Position numbers and translations under genes: made by a program. From DASYTH01 sp036002505 (GTDB taxonomy: Bacteria > Actinomycetota > Actinomycetes > Mycobacteriales > Pseudonocardiaceae): a stretch of DNA of 64,000 nt. The notes below the pieces were generated by a model. That model was given only the letters and a program-made list of their open reading frames with translations, did no database searches and was not told the origin of the DNA. Below are positions 32,423-40,463 of the stretch, piece after piece; within the stretch, counting starts at the first letter, position 1; the number at the start of each line of letters is the position of its first letter. Location: positions 1 through 64,000 of the forward strand of contig NZ_DASYTH010000322.1 of NCBI RefSeq assembly GCF_036002505.1, read 5' to 3'.

Positions 32423-34675
32423 TTAGCAGTCAACGATGTGCTCCGGCCGCACCGGAACCCGGGTCAGCGCCCGGCCGGTGGCCGCCCGGATGGCCGCCAC
32501 GATCGCCGGCGTGGAGGAAATCGTCGGCGGCTCCCCCACCCCCCGCAAACCGTACGGCGCATGGGGATCCGCCAGCTCCAGCACGTCCACCGACATTGGC
32601 GGCATGTCAAGAACGGTGGGAATCAGGTAGTCCGTGAACGACGGGTTGCGGATCTTCCCGCCGGCCAGCTGGATCTCCTCCATCACCGCCAACCCCAGGC
32701 CCTGCGCCGAGCCGCCGTGGATCTGCCCGACCACCGCGTCCGGGTTCATCGCCCGGCCGACGTCCTGGGCGCAGGCCAGCTCGACGACCCGCACCAGACC
32801 CAGCTCCACGTCCACGTCGCAGACCGCACGATGCGCCGCGAACGCGTACTGCACGTGCGCGTTCCCCTGTCCCGTCAACGGATCCAGCGCCGACGTCGGC
32901 CGGTGTCGCCACTCCACGGTGCGCTCCACCGCCGCGGAACCCAGCACCGCCACCAGATCCACCTCGTCGAGCGACGACACCGGGGCGCCCAGCCGATCCG
33001 CCGCCAGCTTCAGCACGTCCGAGCGCACCGCCTCGCAGGCCGCCCGCACCGCGCCACCGGTGACGTAACTCTGCCGGGACGCCGAGCTGGAACCGGCGCT
33101 GCCGACCCCGGTGTCCGCCGGCTGGATGATCACCCGAGGCACGCCGAGCTCGGTGCGGGCGATCTGCGCCTGCAGCGTCACCAGGCCCTGACCCACCTCG
33201 GCCGCCGCCGTGTGCACCGAGACCACCGGCTCGCCGCCGATCACCTCCAGCCGCACCCGCGCGGTGGAGTAGTCGTCGAAACCCTCGGAGAAACCCACGT
33301 TCTTGATGCCGACGCCGTACCCGACGCCGCGCACCACACCCTCGCCGTGCGTGGTGTTGGAGACCCCGCCCGGCATCTCCCGAAGATCCACCGGAGCCGC
33401 CAACGGCGGCGGCATCGGCTTGTCCCGCACCAACTTCAGCAGCTCGGCCACCGGCGCCGCCGAATCGATCACCTGCCCGGTCGGCAGCACCGAGCCCTCG
33501 GCCACGGCGTTGCGGATGCGCAGCTCCACCGGGTCCACCCCGAGCGCCGCCGCCAGCTTGTCCATCTGGGACTCGTAGGCGAACGCGGCCTGCACCGCGC
33601 CGAACCCGCGCATCGCGCCGCACGGCGGGTTGTTCGTGTACATGCCCCAGCAGTCCACCGACACGTGCGGCACCACATACGGCCCGACCCCGAGGGTGGC
33701 CGCGTTCCCCGCCACCGCCGCGGTGGTCGACGCGTACGCGCCGCCGTCGAGGATGATCTCCGCGCGCACGTAGACCAGGCTGCCCTCGCGGGTGGCGCCG
33801 TGCTCGTAGCGCAGCACCGCCGGATGCCGGTGCACGTGCCCGAAGAACGACTCCGCCCGGCCGTAGACGATCTTGACCGGCTTCCCGGTGTGCCGAGCCA
33901 GGAGGCACGCGTGCACCTGCATCGACAGGTCCTCCCGCGCGCCGAACGCACCGCCGACGCCGGCCAGGTGCAGCCGCACCGACTCGACCGGCAGGCCGAG
34001 CGCCCGGGCCACCTGCTGCTGGTCGACGTGCAGCCACTGGGTGGCGACGTAGAGGTCGACGCCGCCGTCCTCGGCTGGCACCGCGAGCCCGGACTCCGGA
34101 CCGAGGAAGGCCTGGTCCTGCATGCCGACCATGTACTCGCCGGTGACCACCACGTCGGCCGCCGGATCCGGGTCCCCGCGGCGGATCCGCACGTGCCGCA
34201 CCACGTTCCCGCCGGCGTTCGACGGGTGCAGCACCGGAGCGCCCGCATCCCGCGCCGCCTCGGCGTCGGTGACCGGCTCCAGCACCTCGTAGTCAACGAC
34301 GATCCGGTCGGCGGCGCGCCGGGCGGTCTCCGGGTGCTCGGCGGCGACGATCGCCACCGGTTCTCCCTGGTAGCGCACCACGTCCACGGCGAGCACCGGC
34401 TGGTCGGGGTGCTCAAGCCCGTAGATGTTCTCACCCGGCACGTCCTCGTGCGTCAGCACGGCGTAGACCCCGGGCAGCGCAAGGGCTTGGGAGATGTCGA
34501 CCGACCGGATCCGGGCGTACGGGTGCGGGCTGCGCAGCGTCGCGCCCCAGAGCATCTCGTCGGCCCACAGGTCGGAGGAGTACGCGAACTCGCCGCGCGC
34601 CTTCAACGCCCCGTCCGGCCGGGTCGGGCTGGTCCCCACCCCGCCGGCGATCGTCGTGCTGAGCGCCCCGGTCAT
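32423..34675 (-). CDS. Xanthine dehydrogenase family, molybdopterin-binding subunit
   Basis: This is a 750-residue large subunit of the xanthine dehydrogenase/CO dehydrogenase family. It opens with the TRPDGALKARGEFAY-type segment. It has the conserved substrate-channel and Mo-cofactor blocks (GGAFGAREDL near residue 240, GAMRGFGAVQ near 355) and the GVGEPP motif near the end, whose Glu is the catalytic base. It is the last gene of a minus-strand purine operon; its ATG overlaps the TGA of the deaminase by 4 nt. With the FAD and FeS subunits nearby it should oxidise hypoxanthine and xanthine to urate. Confidence 0.9.
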   Translation of the reverse strand: MTGALSTTIAGGVGTSPTRPDGALKARGEFAYSSDLWADEMLWGATLRSPHPYARIRSVDISQALALPGVYAVLTHEDVPGENIYGLEHPDQPVLAVDVVRYQGEPVAIVAAEHPETARRAADRIVVDYEVLEPVTDAEAARDAGAPVLHPSNAGGNVVRHVRIRRGDPDPAADVVVTGEYMVGMQDQAFLGPESGLAVPAEDGGVDLYVATQWLHVDQQQVARALGLPVESVRLHLAGVGGAFGAREDLSMQVHACLLARHTGKPVKIVYGRAESFFGHVHRHPAVLRYEHGATREGSLVYVRAEIILDGGAYASTTAAVAGNAATLGVGPYVVPHVSVDCWGMYTNNPPCGAMRGFGAVQAAFAYESQMDKLAAALGVDPVELRIRNAVAEGSVLPTGQVIDSAAPVAELLKLVRDKPMPPPLAAPVDLREMPGGVSNTTHGEGVVRGVGYGVGIKNVGFSEGFDDYSTARVRLEVIGGEPVVSVHTAAAEVGQGLVTLQAQIARTELGVPRVIIQPADTGVGSAGSSSASRQSYVTGGAVRAACEAVRSDVLKLAADRLGAPVSSLDEVDLVAVLGSAAVERTVEWRHRPTSALDPLTGQGNAHVQYAFAAHRAVCDVDVELGLVRVVELACAQDVGRAMNPDAVVGQIHGGSAQGLGLAVMEEIQLAGGKIRNPSFTDYLIPTVLDMPPMSVDVLELADPHAPYGLRGVGEPPTISSTPAIVAAIRAATGRALTRVPVRPEHIVDC

Positions 34676-36027
34676 CCGGCCACCTCCACCAACCTGGCGC
34701 TGGCCACCCGAAGCGCATCAGCAGTATCCACAGTGGACACCGTGCGGATCTCGTTGTCCTCCACCACTGTCTGACCCCCGACGAGCAGCAGGGCCAGCGG
34801 CGGCAGGGTGCCGAACACCAGCGCGGCCACCGGGTCGGCGATGCCGGCGTGCTCGACCCCGTCGAGCCGCCAGAGCGCCACGTCGGCCTGCTTGCCCGCC
34901 TCCAGCGAACCAAGCTCCTCCTGCCGCCCGAGGCACCGGGCGCCGCCGATCGTGGCCAGCCGCAACGCGTCCCGGGCGGTCAGCGCCTCCGGGCCACCGC
35001 GCAGCCGGGCCAGGTACGTGGCCCAGCGCAGCTCCGCACCCAGCCCACCGTCCTCATTGGACGCCGCGCCGTCCACCCCGAGCCCGACCGGCGCGCCGGC
35101 CCCGGTCAGGTCGCGCACCCGGGCGATCCCCGCCCCCAGCCGGGCGTTGGACGTCGGGCAGTGCGCCACCCCGGTGCCGCTGTCCCCGAACCGGCGAACC
35201 GCGCCGTCAGAGAGGTGAATTCCGTGCGCCAGCCAGACATCGTGGCCCAGCCAGCCCAGCTTCTCGGCGTACTCCGCGGGCGTGCAGCCGAACTCCGCGC
35301 GGCACTGCTCCTCCTCGTCGACCGTCTCGGCGAGGTGGGTGTGCAGCCGGACTCCCTTGTACCGCGCCAGTTCCATCGCCGCACTCATCAGCTCCGGGCT
35401 GACCGAGAACGGCGAGCAGGGTCCGACCGCGACCCGCACCATCGCCTCCGGCGACGCGTCGTGGTAGCTGTCGATGGCCTCCTCGGTGCCGGCCAGCGCG
35501 CCGTCCATCGTCTCCACGATCGAGTCCGGCGGCAGGCCGCCCCGGGACTGCCCGCGGTCCATCGACCCGCGCACCGCGTGCAGCCGGATGCCCACCGCCC
35601 CGGCGGCCTCGACCACCGCGGCGAGCAGATCTCCCTTGCCGGACGGGAAAACGTAGTGATGGTCGGCCGCGGTGGTGCACCCGGTCAGCGCCAGCCGGGC
35701 GAGGCCGGCCGTGGCCGCGGCGTGCGTGATCTCCCCGTCGATCCTGGCCCAGATGGGATACAGCGTGGTGAGCCACTGGAACAGGTCGGCCTGCTGGGCC
35801 AGCCCGCGGGTGGCCCACTGGTACAGATGATGATGGGTGTTGATCAGCCCCGGCGTGGCCAGGCAGTCCCGCCCGTCGACCCGCCGGTCCACCGGCCCGA
35901 GATCCGGCGCCGGCCCCGGCCCGACCCGCTCGATCACCCCGTCATTGATGATCACGTGTCCGGCGCCGTACTCCGTGCCCACTTCATCCACAGTGGACAC
36001 CGCAGCGTCCTCGACCACAATCCTCAT
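34672..36027 (-). CDS. Amidohydrolase: guanine/8-oxoguanine deaminase type
   Basis: This 451-residue metal-dependent deaminase has the amidohydrolase metal ligands: NTHHHL after GLI, THLAE, HGIHL and GVDGAASNE. The TRGLAQQADLFQWL region resembles 8-oxoguanine deaminases. ATG 36027 is chosen since it overlaps the stop of the FeS subunit by 4 nt; the frame is open to 36201, but that part only shadows the neighbour. It lies between the small and large xanthine dehydrogenase genes, so it probably feeds guanine, or oxidised guanine, into the xanthine-to-urate route. The exact substrate is not settled by sequence. Confidence 0.88.
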   Translation of the reverse strand: MRIVVEDAAVSTVDEVGTEYGAGHVIINDGVIERVGPGPAPDLGPVDRRVDGRDCLATPGLINTHHHLYQWATRGLAQQADLFQWLTTLYPIWARIDGEITHAAATAGLARLALTGCTTAADHHYVFPSGKGDLLAAVVEAAGAVGIRLHAVRGSMDRGQSRGGLPPDSIVETMDGALAGTEEAIDSYHDASPEAMVRVAVGPCSPFSVSPELMSAAMELARYKGVRLHTHLAETVDEEEQCRAEFGCTPAEYAEKLGWLGHDVWLAHGIHLSDGAVRRFGDSGTGVAHCPTSNARLGAGIARVRDLTGAGAPVGLGVDGAASNEDGGLGAELRWATYLARLRGGPEALTARDALRLATIGGARCLGRQEELGSLEAGKQADVALWRLDGVEHAGIADPVAALVFGTLPPLALLLVGGQTVVEDNEIRTVSTVDTADALRVASARLVEVAG

Positions 36028-36494
36028 GACGCACCCACCTGAGCGGCGGCCAACCGCACCGCGTCCAGGATCTTCTCGTATCCGGTGCAGCGGCACAGGT
36101 TCCCGGCCAGCGCCTCGCGGATCTCGGCGTCCGACGGGTTCGGGTTGCGGCGCACCAGGTCGTGCGCGGCGACCACCAGGCCGGGCGTGCAGAACCCGCA
36201 CTGCACCGCGCCGGTCCGCACGAACGCCTCCTGCACCGGGTCCAGCGCGTCACCCTCGGCGAGCCCCTCGACCGTGCGCACCTCACGCCCCTCGGCCTGG
36301 CCCGCGGCCACCAGGCACGCGCACACCGGAACACCGTCCAGGTACACCGTGCACGACCCGCACTCCCCCTGCTCGCAGGCGTTCTTCGAACCGGGCAGGC
36401 CGAGCCGCTCACGCAGCACGTACAGCAGGCTCTCCCCCGGCCACACGTCGTCCGCGGTCCGCGGCTCCCCGTTGACCTCGAAGCTCACCCGCAT
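36024..36494 (-). CDS. Xanthine dehydrogenase family, [2Fe-2S] subunit
   Basis: This 156-residue protein has two iron-sulfur cluster motifs: Cys40, 45, 48 and 60 in the plant-ferredoxin-type N-terminal half, and Cys99, 102, 134 and 136 (CGFCTPG, CRCTG) in the helical C-terminal half. Length and motifs match CutS/XdhC-type small subunits. Its ATG at 36494 shares one base with the FAD subunit stop, and its own stop overlaps the deaminase ATG. It passes electrons from the molybdenum centre to the FAD subunit. Confidence 0.93.
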   Translation of the reverse strand: MRVSFEVNGEPRTADDVWPGESLLYVLRERLGLPGSKNACEQGECGSCTVYLDGVPVCACLVAAGQAEGREVRTVEGLAEGDALDPVQEAFVRTGAVQCGFCTPGLVVAAHDLVRRNPNPSDAEIREALAGNLCRCTGYEKILDAVRLAAAQVGAS

Positions 36495-37360
36495 CAGGCC
36501 CCTCCTTCGCAGTGCTCGCGCCAGGCCCAGGTCAGCGTGCGCCGGGCCAGCACCGACAGCGCGTGCCGCCGGTAGGCCGCCGTGCCACGCACGTCGTCGA
36601 TCGGCCGGGCGGCCTGTCCGACCAGCTTCCCGAACCGGGCAAGCACGTTGTCCGGCAACGGTTTCCGGCCGTCCCACCGGTCGTGCAGCTCGGCCGCGGC
36701 GAACGCCTCGGCGGCCGGCGCGCGCAGCGGCGTCGGCCCGGCCGAACCGATCCCGGTGCCGACCGTCCGGGTGCCGGGGTCGAGGCTCACCGCGAACGAG
36801 CACACCGCGATCACCATGGCGTTGCGTGTGCCCACCTTGGCGAACTGCTGCGGCCCGGTGGCCCGGGGCACCAGCACCGCGGTCACCAGCTCGTCCGGCT
36901 GCAGCACGGATCGCTTGGGGCCCACGAAGAACTCCTCGGCCGGCAACGTCCTGGTGCCGCGCACCGAACCGATCTCGACCATCGCCCGGACGGCCAGCAG
37001 CGGCGGGTGCGCGTCGCCGGCCGGCGAGGCGGAGCCGAGGTTTCCGCCGACCGTGCCCCGGTTGCGGATCTGCGGCGAGCCGACCGTGCGCGAGGCCATC
37101 GCCAGCCCCGGCAGCACCGCGCCCAGTTCCGTGATGATCCGGGCGTAGGGAACACCCGCACCCACCCGGACCGCACCGTTCACGTTCTCCCACTCGGCCA
37201 GCTCGGCCACCCGGGTGAGATCCAGCAGCGCGGCCGGTCGGCGCAGGTCGAAGTTCAGCTCCACCATGACATCCGTGCCGCCGGCGATCGGCACCGAGTC
37301 CGGGTGCTCGGCCTTCGCCGCCAGCGCTTCGTCGAGGGTGGATGGGGTCAGGAAGTCCAC
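36494..37360 (-). CDS. Xanthine dehydrogenase family, FAD-binding subunit
   Basis: This 288-residue protein is a CoxM/XdhB-type flavin subunit. It has the AGGTDV FAD loop near residue 26 and the second FAD segment RNRGTVGGNLGSASPAGD near residue 98. It is the first gene after a strong hairpin (37380-37442) on the minus strand, followed by the FeS subunit, deaminase and Mo subunit with overlapping starts. Together the three subunits form the xanthine dehydrogenase. Confidence 0.93.
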   Translation of the reverse strand: MDFLTPSTLDEALAAKAEHPDSVPIAGGTDVMVELNFDLRRPAALLDLTRVAELAEWENVNGAVRVGAGVPYARIITELGAVLPGLAMASRTVGSPQIRNRGTVGGNLGSASPAGDAHPPLLAVRAMVEIGSVRGTRTLPAEEFFVGPKRSVLQPDELVTAVLVPRATGPQQFAKVGTRNAMVIAVCSFAVSLDPGTRTVGTGIGSAGPTPLRAPAAEAFAAAELHDRWDGRKPLPDNVLARFGKLVGQAARPIDDVRGTAAYRRHALSVLARRTLTWAWREHCEGGA

Positions 37361-37379
37361 GGTGCACCCTCCGGGGGGA

Positions 37380-37442
37380 GGAGTGCGGTGAAGGGGGCCT
37401 TTCTCACGCTGGGCGTGAGAAAGGCCCCCTTCATCGCACTCC
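37380..37442. repeat. Long GC-rich hairpin between uricase and xanthine dehydrogenase genes
   Basis: The arms 37380-37409 and 37413-37442 pair over 30 bp with one mismatch around a 3-nt loop. It lies in the 94-nt gap between two same-strand purine genes, 12 nt after the uricase stop. It may terminate the uricase transcript or stabilise the mRNA. The arm contains GAAGGGGGCC, related to the TGCCCTGAAGGC hairpins elsewhere in the window. Confidence 0.85.
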
Positions 37443-37454
37443 GCGCGTCCAACA

Positions 37455-38306
37455 TCACCACCAGGCCAGCCCGGCCGGGGGTGCGTCGTCGCGCAGCACG
37501 GTGCCCTCGATCAACCCGTACGGCCGGTCCGCGGCGAAGTACACCTCGCCCGGGTTGTCCAGCCCGAACGGCTCGAGGTCGACCAGGAAATGGTGCTTGT
37601 TCGGCAGCGCCAGCCGCACCTCGGCCACACCGTCCTGATGGGACAGCAGGTACTGCCCCATGGCGTACAGCGTCTGCTGCAGCGACAGGCTGTACGTGCC
37701 GGCGAACGCCTCCAGCAGGCTCCGCGTCGCGGTGTCGTACGAGGCGGCCCAGTCGCCCTCCGCCGCGGCGTGCCGCCAGCGCGCCGACACCGCGGTCGCC
37801 AGGATGCGGTCCTTCGTCTCGGGCAGCGTGGTGTAGCGATCCTTGTGGAAGCCGTGGAACTCGGACCCGGTCGTGTTGAGCACGACCAGATCCTCCACTC
37901 CGGACACCACCCACGCCTGTCCACTCTCGTAGCTGACGGTCGCGGTCCGGGTGCCGGCACCCCGGCGGAACGAGCAGTCGCCCATCCGCTCCCAGGTGTA
38001 CCGCTCGATGTGCACCCGCGCACGGGTGATCGTGGGCGTCTTGTCCGCGAAGTGCCGGGCCAGCCGCAGCGCGAAGTCCTCGATCTCGCCGACCCCGTCG
38101 CGGGCGAACGCGTACACCGTGTTCTTCTGCGTGTCGGTGGGCAGCACCCCGCTGTTGTCCCCGGTGAGATGCGTGGCGTCCAGGTCGCCGGCCAGCGTCG
38201 TGGTCACGTTGAGGTCGGTGACCGTGTGCCCGCCCGCGCCACGGTCCACCCGCACCAGCCGCGTCTCCGCCTTGCCGTACTGATTGTCCCCAAGCCGGAT
38301 CGCCAT
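37455..38306 (-). CDS. Urate oxidase (uricase, cofactor-free T-fold type)
   Basis: This 283-residue enzyme oxidises urate to 5-hydroxyisourate without a cofactor. Typical segments are GDNQYGKAE at the start, the DTQKNTVYAFA block near residue 58 with the catalytic threonine, and TTGSEFHGF with LPNKHH later. Length matches the family (about 300). ATG 38306 is chosen, with GGGGGAG just upstream; the longer open frame to 38735 overlaps other genes. It is preceded by HIU hydrolase with a 2-nt gap, so both are co-transcribed. Confidence 0.95.
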   Translation of the reverse strand: MAIRLGDNQYGKAETRLVRVDRGAGGHTVTDLNVTTTLAGDLDATHLTGDNSGVLPTDTQKNTVYAFARDGVGEIEDFALRLARHFADKTPTITRARVHIERYTWERMGDCSFRRGAGTRTATVSYESGQAWVVSGVEDLVVLNTTGSEFHGFHKDRYTTLPETKDRILATAVSARWRHAAAEGDWAASYDTATRSLLEAFAGTYSLSLQQTLYAMGQYLLSHQDGVAEVRLALPNKHHFLVDLEPFGLDNPGEVYFAADRPYGLIEGTVLRDDAPPAGLAWW

Positions 38307-38308
38307 GA

Positions 38309-38626
38309 TCAACTCCCCCGGTACGTCGAGTAGCCGAACGGGCTCAACAGCAGCGGCACGTGGTAGTGCTCGTCCGGGTCGGCGATCCGGAACGCCACCG
38401 CGACCTCCGGGTAGAACGCCTCCGGCCCGAGGTACTCGCCGGTGCCGAACACCAGCCGGTACACCCCGGCCCGCTCGACTCCCCAGCCGGACACCCGCCC
38501 GTCGCCGTCGGTGCGCCCCTCGTCCAGCGGCTGCCACGCCGGCCCCTCCTGCCAGTCCAGCCGCACCGGCACCCCGGCCGCCGGCCGCCCGCGGCTGGTA
38601 TCCAGCACATGCGTCGACAGGCTCAC
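38309..38626 (-). CDS. uraH: 5-hydroxyisourate hydrolase (transthyretin-like)
   Basis: This 105-residue protein has the THVLDTSRGRPA N-terminal motif, the HYHVPLLLSPFGYSTYRGS ending with the diagnostic YRGS tetrapeptide, and the expected length. It hydrolyses 5-hydroxyisourate to OHCU. Start GTG 38626 overlaps the OHCU decarboxylase stop by 4 nt (GTGA) and has a GGGGG run upstream. Confidence 0.95.
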   Translation of the reverse strand: MSLSTHVLDTSRGRPAAGVPVRLDWQEGPAWQPLDEGRTDGDGRVSGWGVERAGVYRLVFGTGEYLGPEAFYPEVAVAFRIADPDEHYHVPLLLSPFGYSTYRGS

Positions 38627-39141
38627 GATGCCCCCACCAACTTCCCCAGCCGCAGGTTGACGATCCTGCGCAGCTCCTCGCGCACCACCGCCCGCTCGGT
38701 CTCCTCGTCGTTGCCGAGCCGGTTCCGCAGCTCACCGAGGATCTCCTCGCGCGACCGCCCGGCCGCGGCGATCAGGAACACCCGCCCGAACCGCCGCTCG
38801 TACTCCTCGTTCGCGGTCCGCAACTCGGCCTCGCCGCCCCCGGCCGCCGCGGACTGCTCCTCCCGCGACCACGCCGCCTCGCGCCCGTCCCCGCTCGCCC
38901 GCTCCCCGATCCGCGGGTGCGCGGCCAGCGCCTCCTCGATGTCCTCCCAGGCCAACTCGTGGAACACCGCGTCGGACACCCGCCGCAACGTTCCAAGATC
39001 GTGATACGGCCGCCGCACGATCAACTCGTCGGCCCACCGGCGCGCGGCGCAGCAGGCCAGCAACTCCCGCTCGGCGCGCTCGGGTTCCGCCGTGTTCAAC
39101 TCCTCCAGGGACTCGCTAGGCATCCTGGCACTGTAGTTCAC
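38623..39141 (-). CDS. uraD: OHCU decarboxylase
   Basis: This protein of about 172 residues belongs to the 2-oxo-4-hydroxy-4-carboxy-5-ureidoimidazoline decarboxylase family, with the CCAARRWADEL segment near residue 30, HPRIGER near 74, the EEYERRFGRVFLIAAAGRS core and a RNRLGNDEETER tail. It yields S-allantoin. GTG 39141 is chosen because it overlaps, by GTGA, the stop of a short upstream frame; ATG 39123 is the alternative. No allantoinase gene is seen in the window. Confidence 0.92.
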   Translation of the reverse strand: MNYSARMPSESLEELNTAEPERAERELLACCAARRWADELIVRRPYHDLGTLRRVSDAVFHELAWEDIEEALAAHPRIGERASGDGREAAWSREEQSAAAGGGEAELRTANEEYERRFGRVFLIAAAGRSREEILGELRNRLGNDEETERAVVREELRRIVNLRLGKLVGAS

Positions 39142-39284
39142 CTGCGTTGTTCAGTTGCCTCGTGACTCAGGTCCACCATCGTGCAGTTGTGCAGCTCCCG
39201 GACCAGGTGACCGGCGCACATCCAGCGGATCCTCGGGTCGTCGAACGCCATGAGATCCGTGCCGGCGAACGTGGGAGAGCCCAC
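39138..39284 (-). CDS. Small hypothetical protein coupled to uraD
   Basis: This is a 48-codon frame (GTG 39284; an internal ATG would give 37 residues). It has a varied, protein-like composition including FAGTDLMAFDDPRIRWM and VRELHNCTMVDLSHE. Its TGA overlaps the GTG of uraD by 4 nt, the same overlap used between uraD and uraH. That makes accidental coding less likely. No family was recognised. It could also be the surviving C-terminal end of a longer gene. Confidence 0.45.
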   Translation of the reverse strand: MGSPTFAGTDLMAFDDPRIRWMCAGHLVRELHNCTMVDLSHEATEQRR

Positions 39285-39689
39285 CCGGCCGGTACCACGC
39301 GCCGGGCAGGCGTCGTCGCGTTGGCCGAGTGTGTGCCGGGTTGTCGTGAGTTGTGTCCGGTGGCGGCGTCACCGGCCAACACACCCGCACCAGAGGCCAA
39401 CACAGCGACGTGGCGCGCCAACACGGCGACGTGAGACGCCAACATGGGTACGTGAGACGCCAACATGGGTACGAAGTGCAGCGTCCAGCGAGATCCAGCG
39501 CCGCGATTCCTATCGGGTGCTGAGGCTGCTGCTTGCGGTTCTATTCGGTGGATCTGGGCTCATCTGGACAATTATCGGCTCAATGAGTCCGGTCTTGCAC
39601 TGATGCCTTGACGGCCAACGGCTTCCGGGGCCGGCCGGCGGCGTTGGATTCCTACTGGACGTGATGCTGTTGATTACTGGTCGCGGTCG
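39285..39689. other. Gene-poor stretch with 21-bp array
   Basis: No well-supported gene was found in these 405 nt. It holds the 21-bp tandem array (39374-39478) and then lower-GC sequence. A 28-codon plus-strand frame at 39517-39603 (GTG start) could encode one hydrophobic helix (LLLAVLFGGSGLIWTIIG). It has no ribosome-binding site, so I treat it as a possible gene remnant. Confidence 0.4.
39374..39478. repeat. Five 21-bp tandem repeats (GCCAACA type)
   Basis: Five units of exactly 21 bp (39374, 39395, 39416, 39437, 39458) all begin with GCCAACA after one or two bases. Units 3-5 end in GTGAGA or a close variant. There are no spacers, so it is not a CRISPR array. Arrays with the same 21-bp period but a different word occur at 49751 and 59789. 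Confidence 0.8.
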
Positions 39690-40000
39690 GAATCGTGCCG
39701 AGCCTGGCAGCGGCGTGGTGTCGACGTACCTGACCTCGTAGGTGTGCTCGGCGAACTTCCAGCCCGTCGGGAGTGCGCTGGTAGCGGTCGTGGTAGAGGG
39801 CGCAGTTCAGGTGTGAGCTGCCGTCGCGGATCTCCTCCCGGCTGGCGAACTCGATGTCGGCATTGGGCATCCGCAGCACGCCGACCGGGGTGAACAGCGA
39901 GGCGAGACGGTCGTGGTCGCTCATCATCCCCGCGTCGGTGAACTCGGGTGCGCAGCGCCTCGATCTCGACGCGGTCGGCGATGGCCTGAAGGTCAGTCAT
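39690..40000 (-). pseudogene. SnoaL-like / NTF2-fold protein, frame-shifted remnant
   Basis: The start MTDLQAIADRVEIEALR (ATG 40000, overlapping the DoxX stop by ATGA) is that of a small NTF2-fold protein. The sequence then continues in another frame as EFTDAGMMSDHDRLASLF and GVLRMPNADIEFASREEI. It jumps to LNCALYHDRYQRTPDG, having lost the middle of the domain, and shifts frame again to WKFAEHTYEVRYVDTTPL. At least two frameshifts (near 39950 and 39766) and one internal deletion (near 39830) are needed. It was once in an operon with DoxX. Confidence 0.75.
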
Positions 40001-40371
40001 GCGACACCCCCGAAGCGGCCCCACGCCACGAAGCCGGCCAGGGCGAGATAGGCCAGGTTCGCCACGATCACCTTCGCCTCGTGCCGGCGGAGGTGGGTGA
40101 CGATCGCGCCGATCATCAGCAGCACCAGACCGACGGCCGCCAGCGGCACCAGGACCGGCGCGATGCCGAGCGCGGCGGGCAGGATCAGGCCCACCGCCGC
40201 CAGGACCTCGAGGGCGCCGATGGCCTTGATGGCGTCGGCACTGAAGTCCTCGGCCCATCCTCCGCCGGGAGCAGCGGCCAGCTTCTCCTTGGACAGGATC
40301 AGCTTCAGGGCACCGCCGGCCAGGAAGGCCACGGCCAGCAGCCCCGCAATGATCCACAGAGCGATGTTCAT
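39997..40371 (-). CDS. DoxX-like small integral membrane protein
   Basis: This 124-residue protein has four hydrophobic segments and the DoxX-like pattern: an N-terminal helix with AGGALKLI, the IKAIGALEVLAAVGLILP segment, and a C-terminal LANLAYLALAGFVAWG. It is divergent from the ECF41 sigma gene and precedes the SnoaL-like pseudogene with a 4-nt overlap. DoxX genes are typical neighbours and targets of this sigma type. Its biochemical role is not known. Confidence 0.85.
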   Translation of the reverse strand: MNIALWIIAGLLAVAFLAGGALKLILSKEKLAAAPGGGWAEDFSADAIKAIGALEVLAAVGLILPAALGIAPVLVPLAAVGLVLLMIGAIVTHLRRHEAKVIVANLAYLALAGFVAWGRFGGVA

Positions 40372-40418
40372 ACCGGTACGACGACGCAGCCCCGCGGGAT
40401 GTGAGGCTCACACTTCGG

Positions 40419-40444
40419 CACGCTGTCCCGTCGAACTGGTGACA
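40419..40444 (-). promoter_or_regulatory. Candidate ECF41-type promoter for the DoxX gene
   Basis: On the minus strand TGTCACC (40444-40438) is followed after 15 nt by CGTGC (40422-40418). The reported ECF41 promoter is TGTCACA with a CGTC -10 about 16 nt away, so this is a near match. It lies about 50 nt upstream of the DoxX start, between it and the divergent sigma gene. Confidence 0.45.
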
Positions 40445-40463
40445 CCAAGGGAGGGGCGACGCG

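Noticed and set aside
36028..36201. Longer N-terminus for the deaminase.
   Set aside because: It overlaps the FeS subunit gene and reads as its shadow; ATG 36027 shows the usual 4-nt overlap.
39374..39478. CRISPR array.
   Set aside because: Units are 21 bp and directly adjacent, with no spacers, and no cas genes are near.
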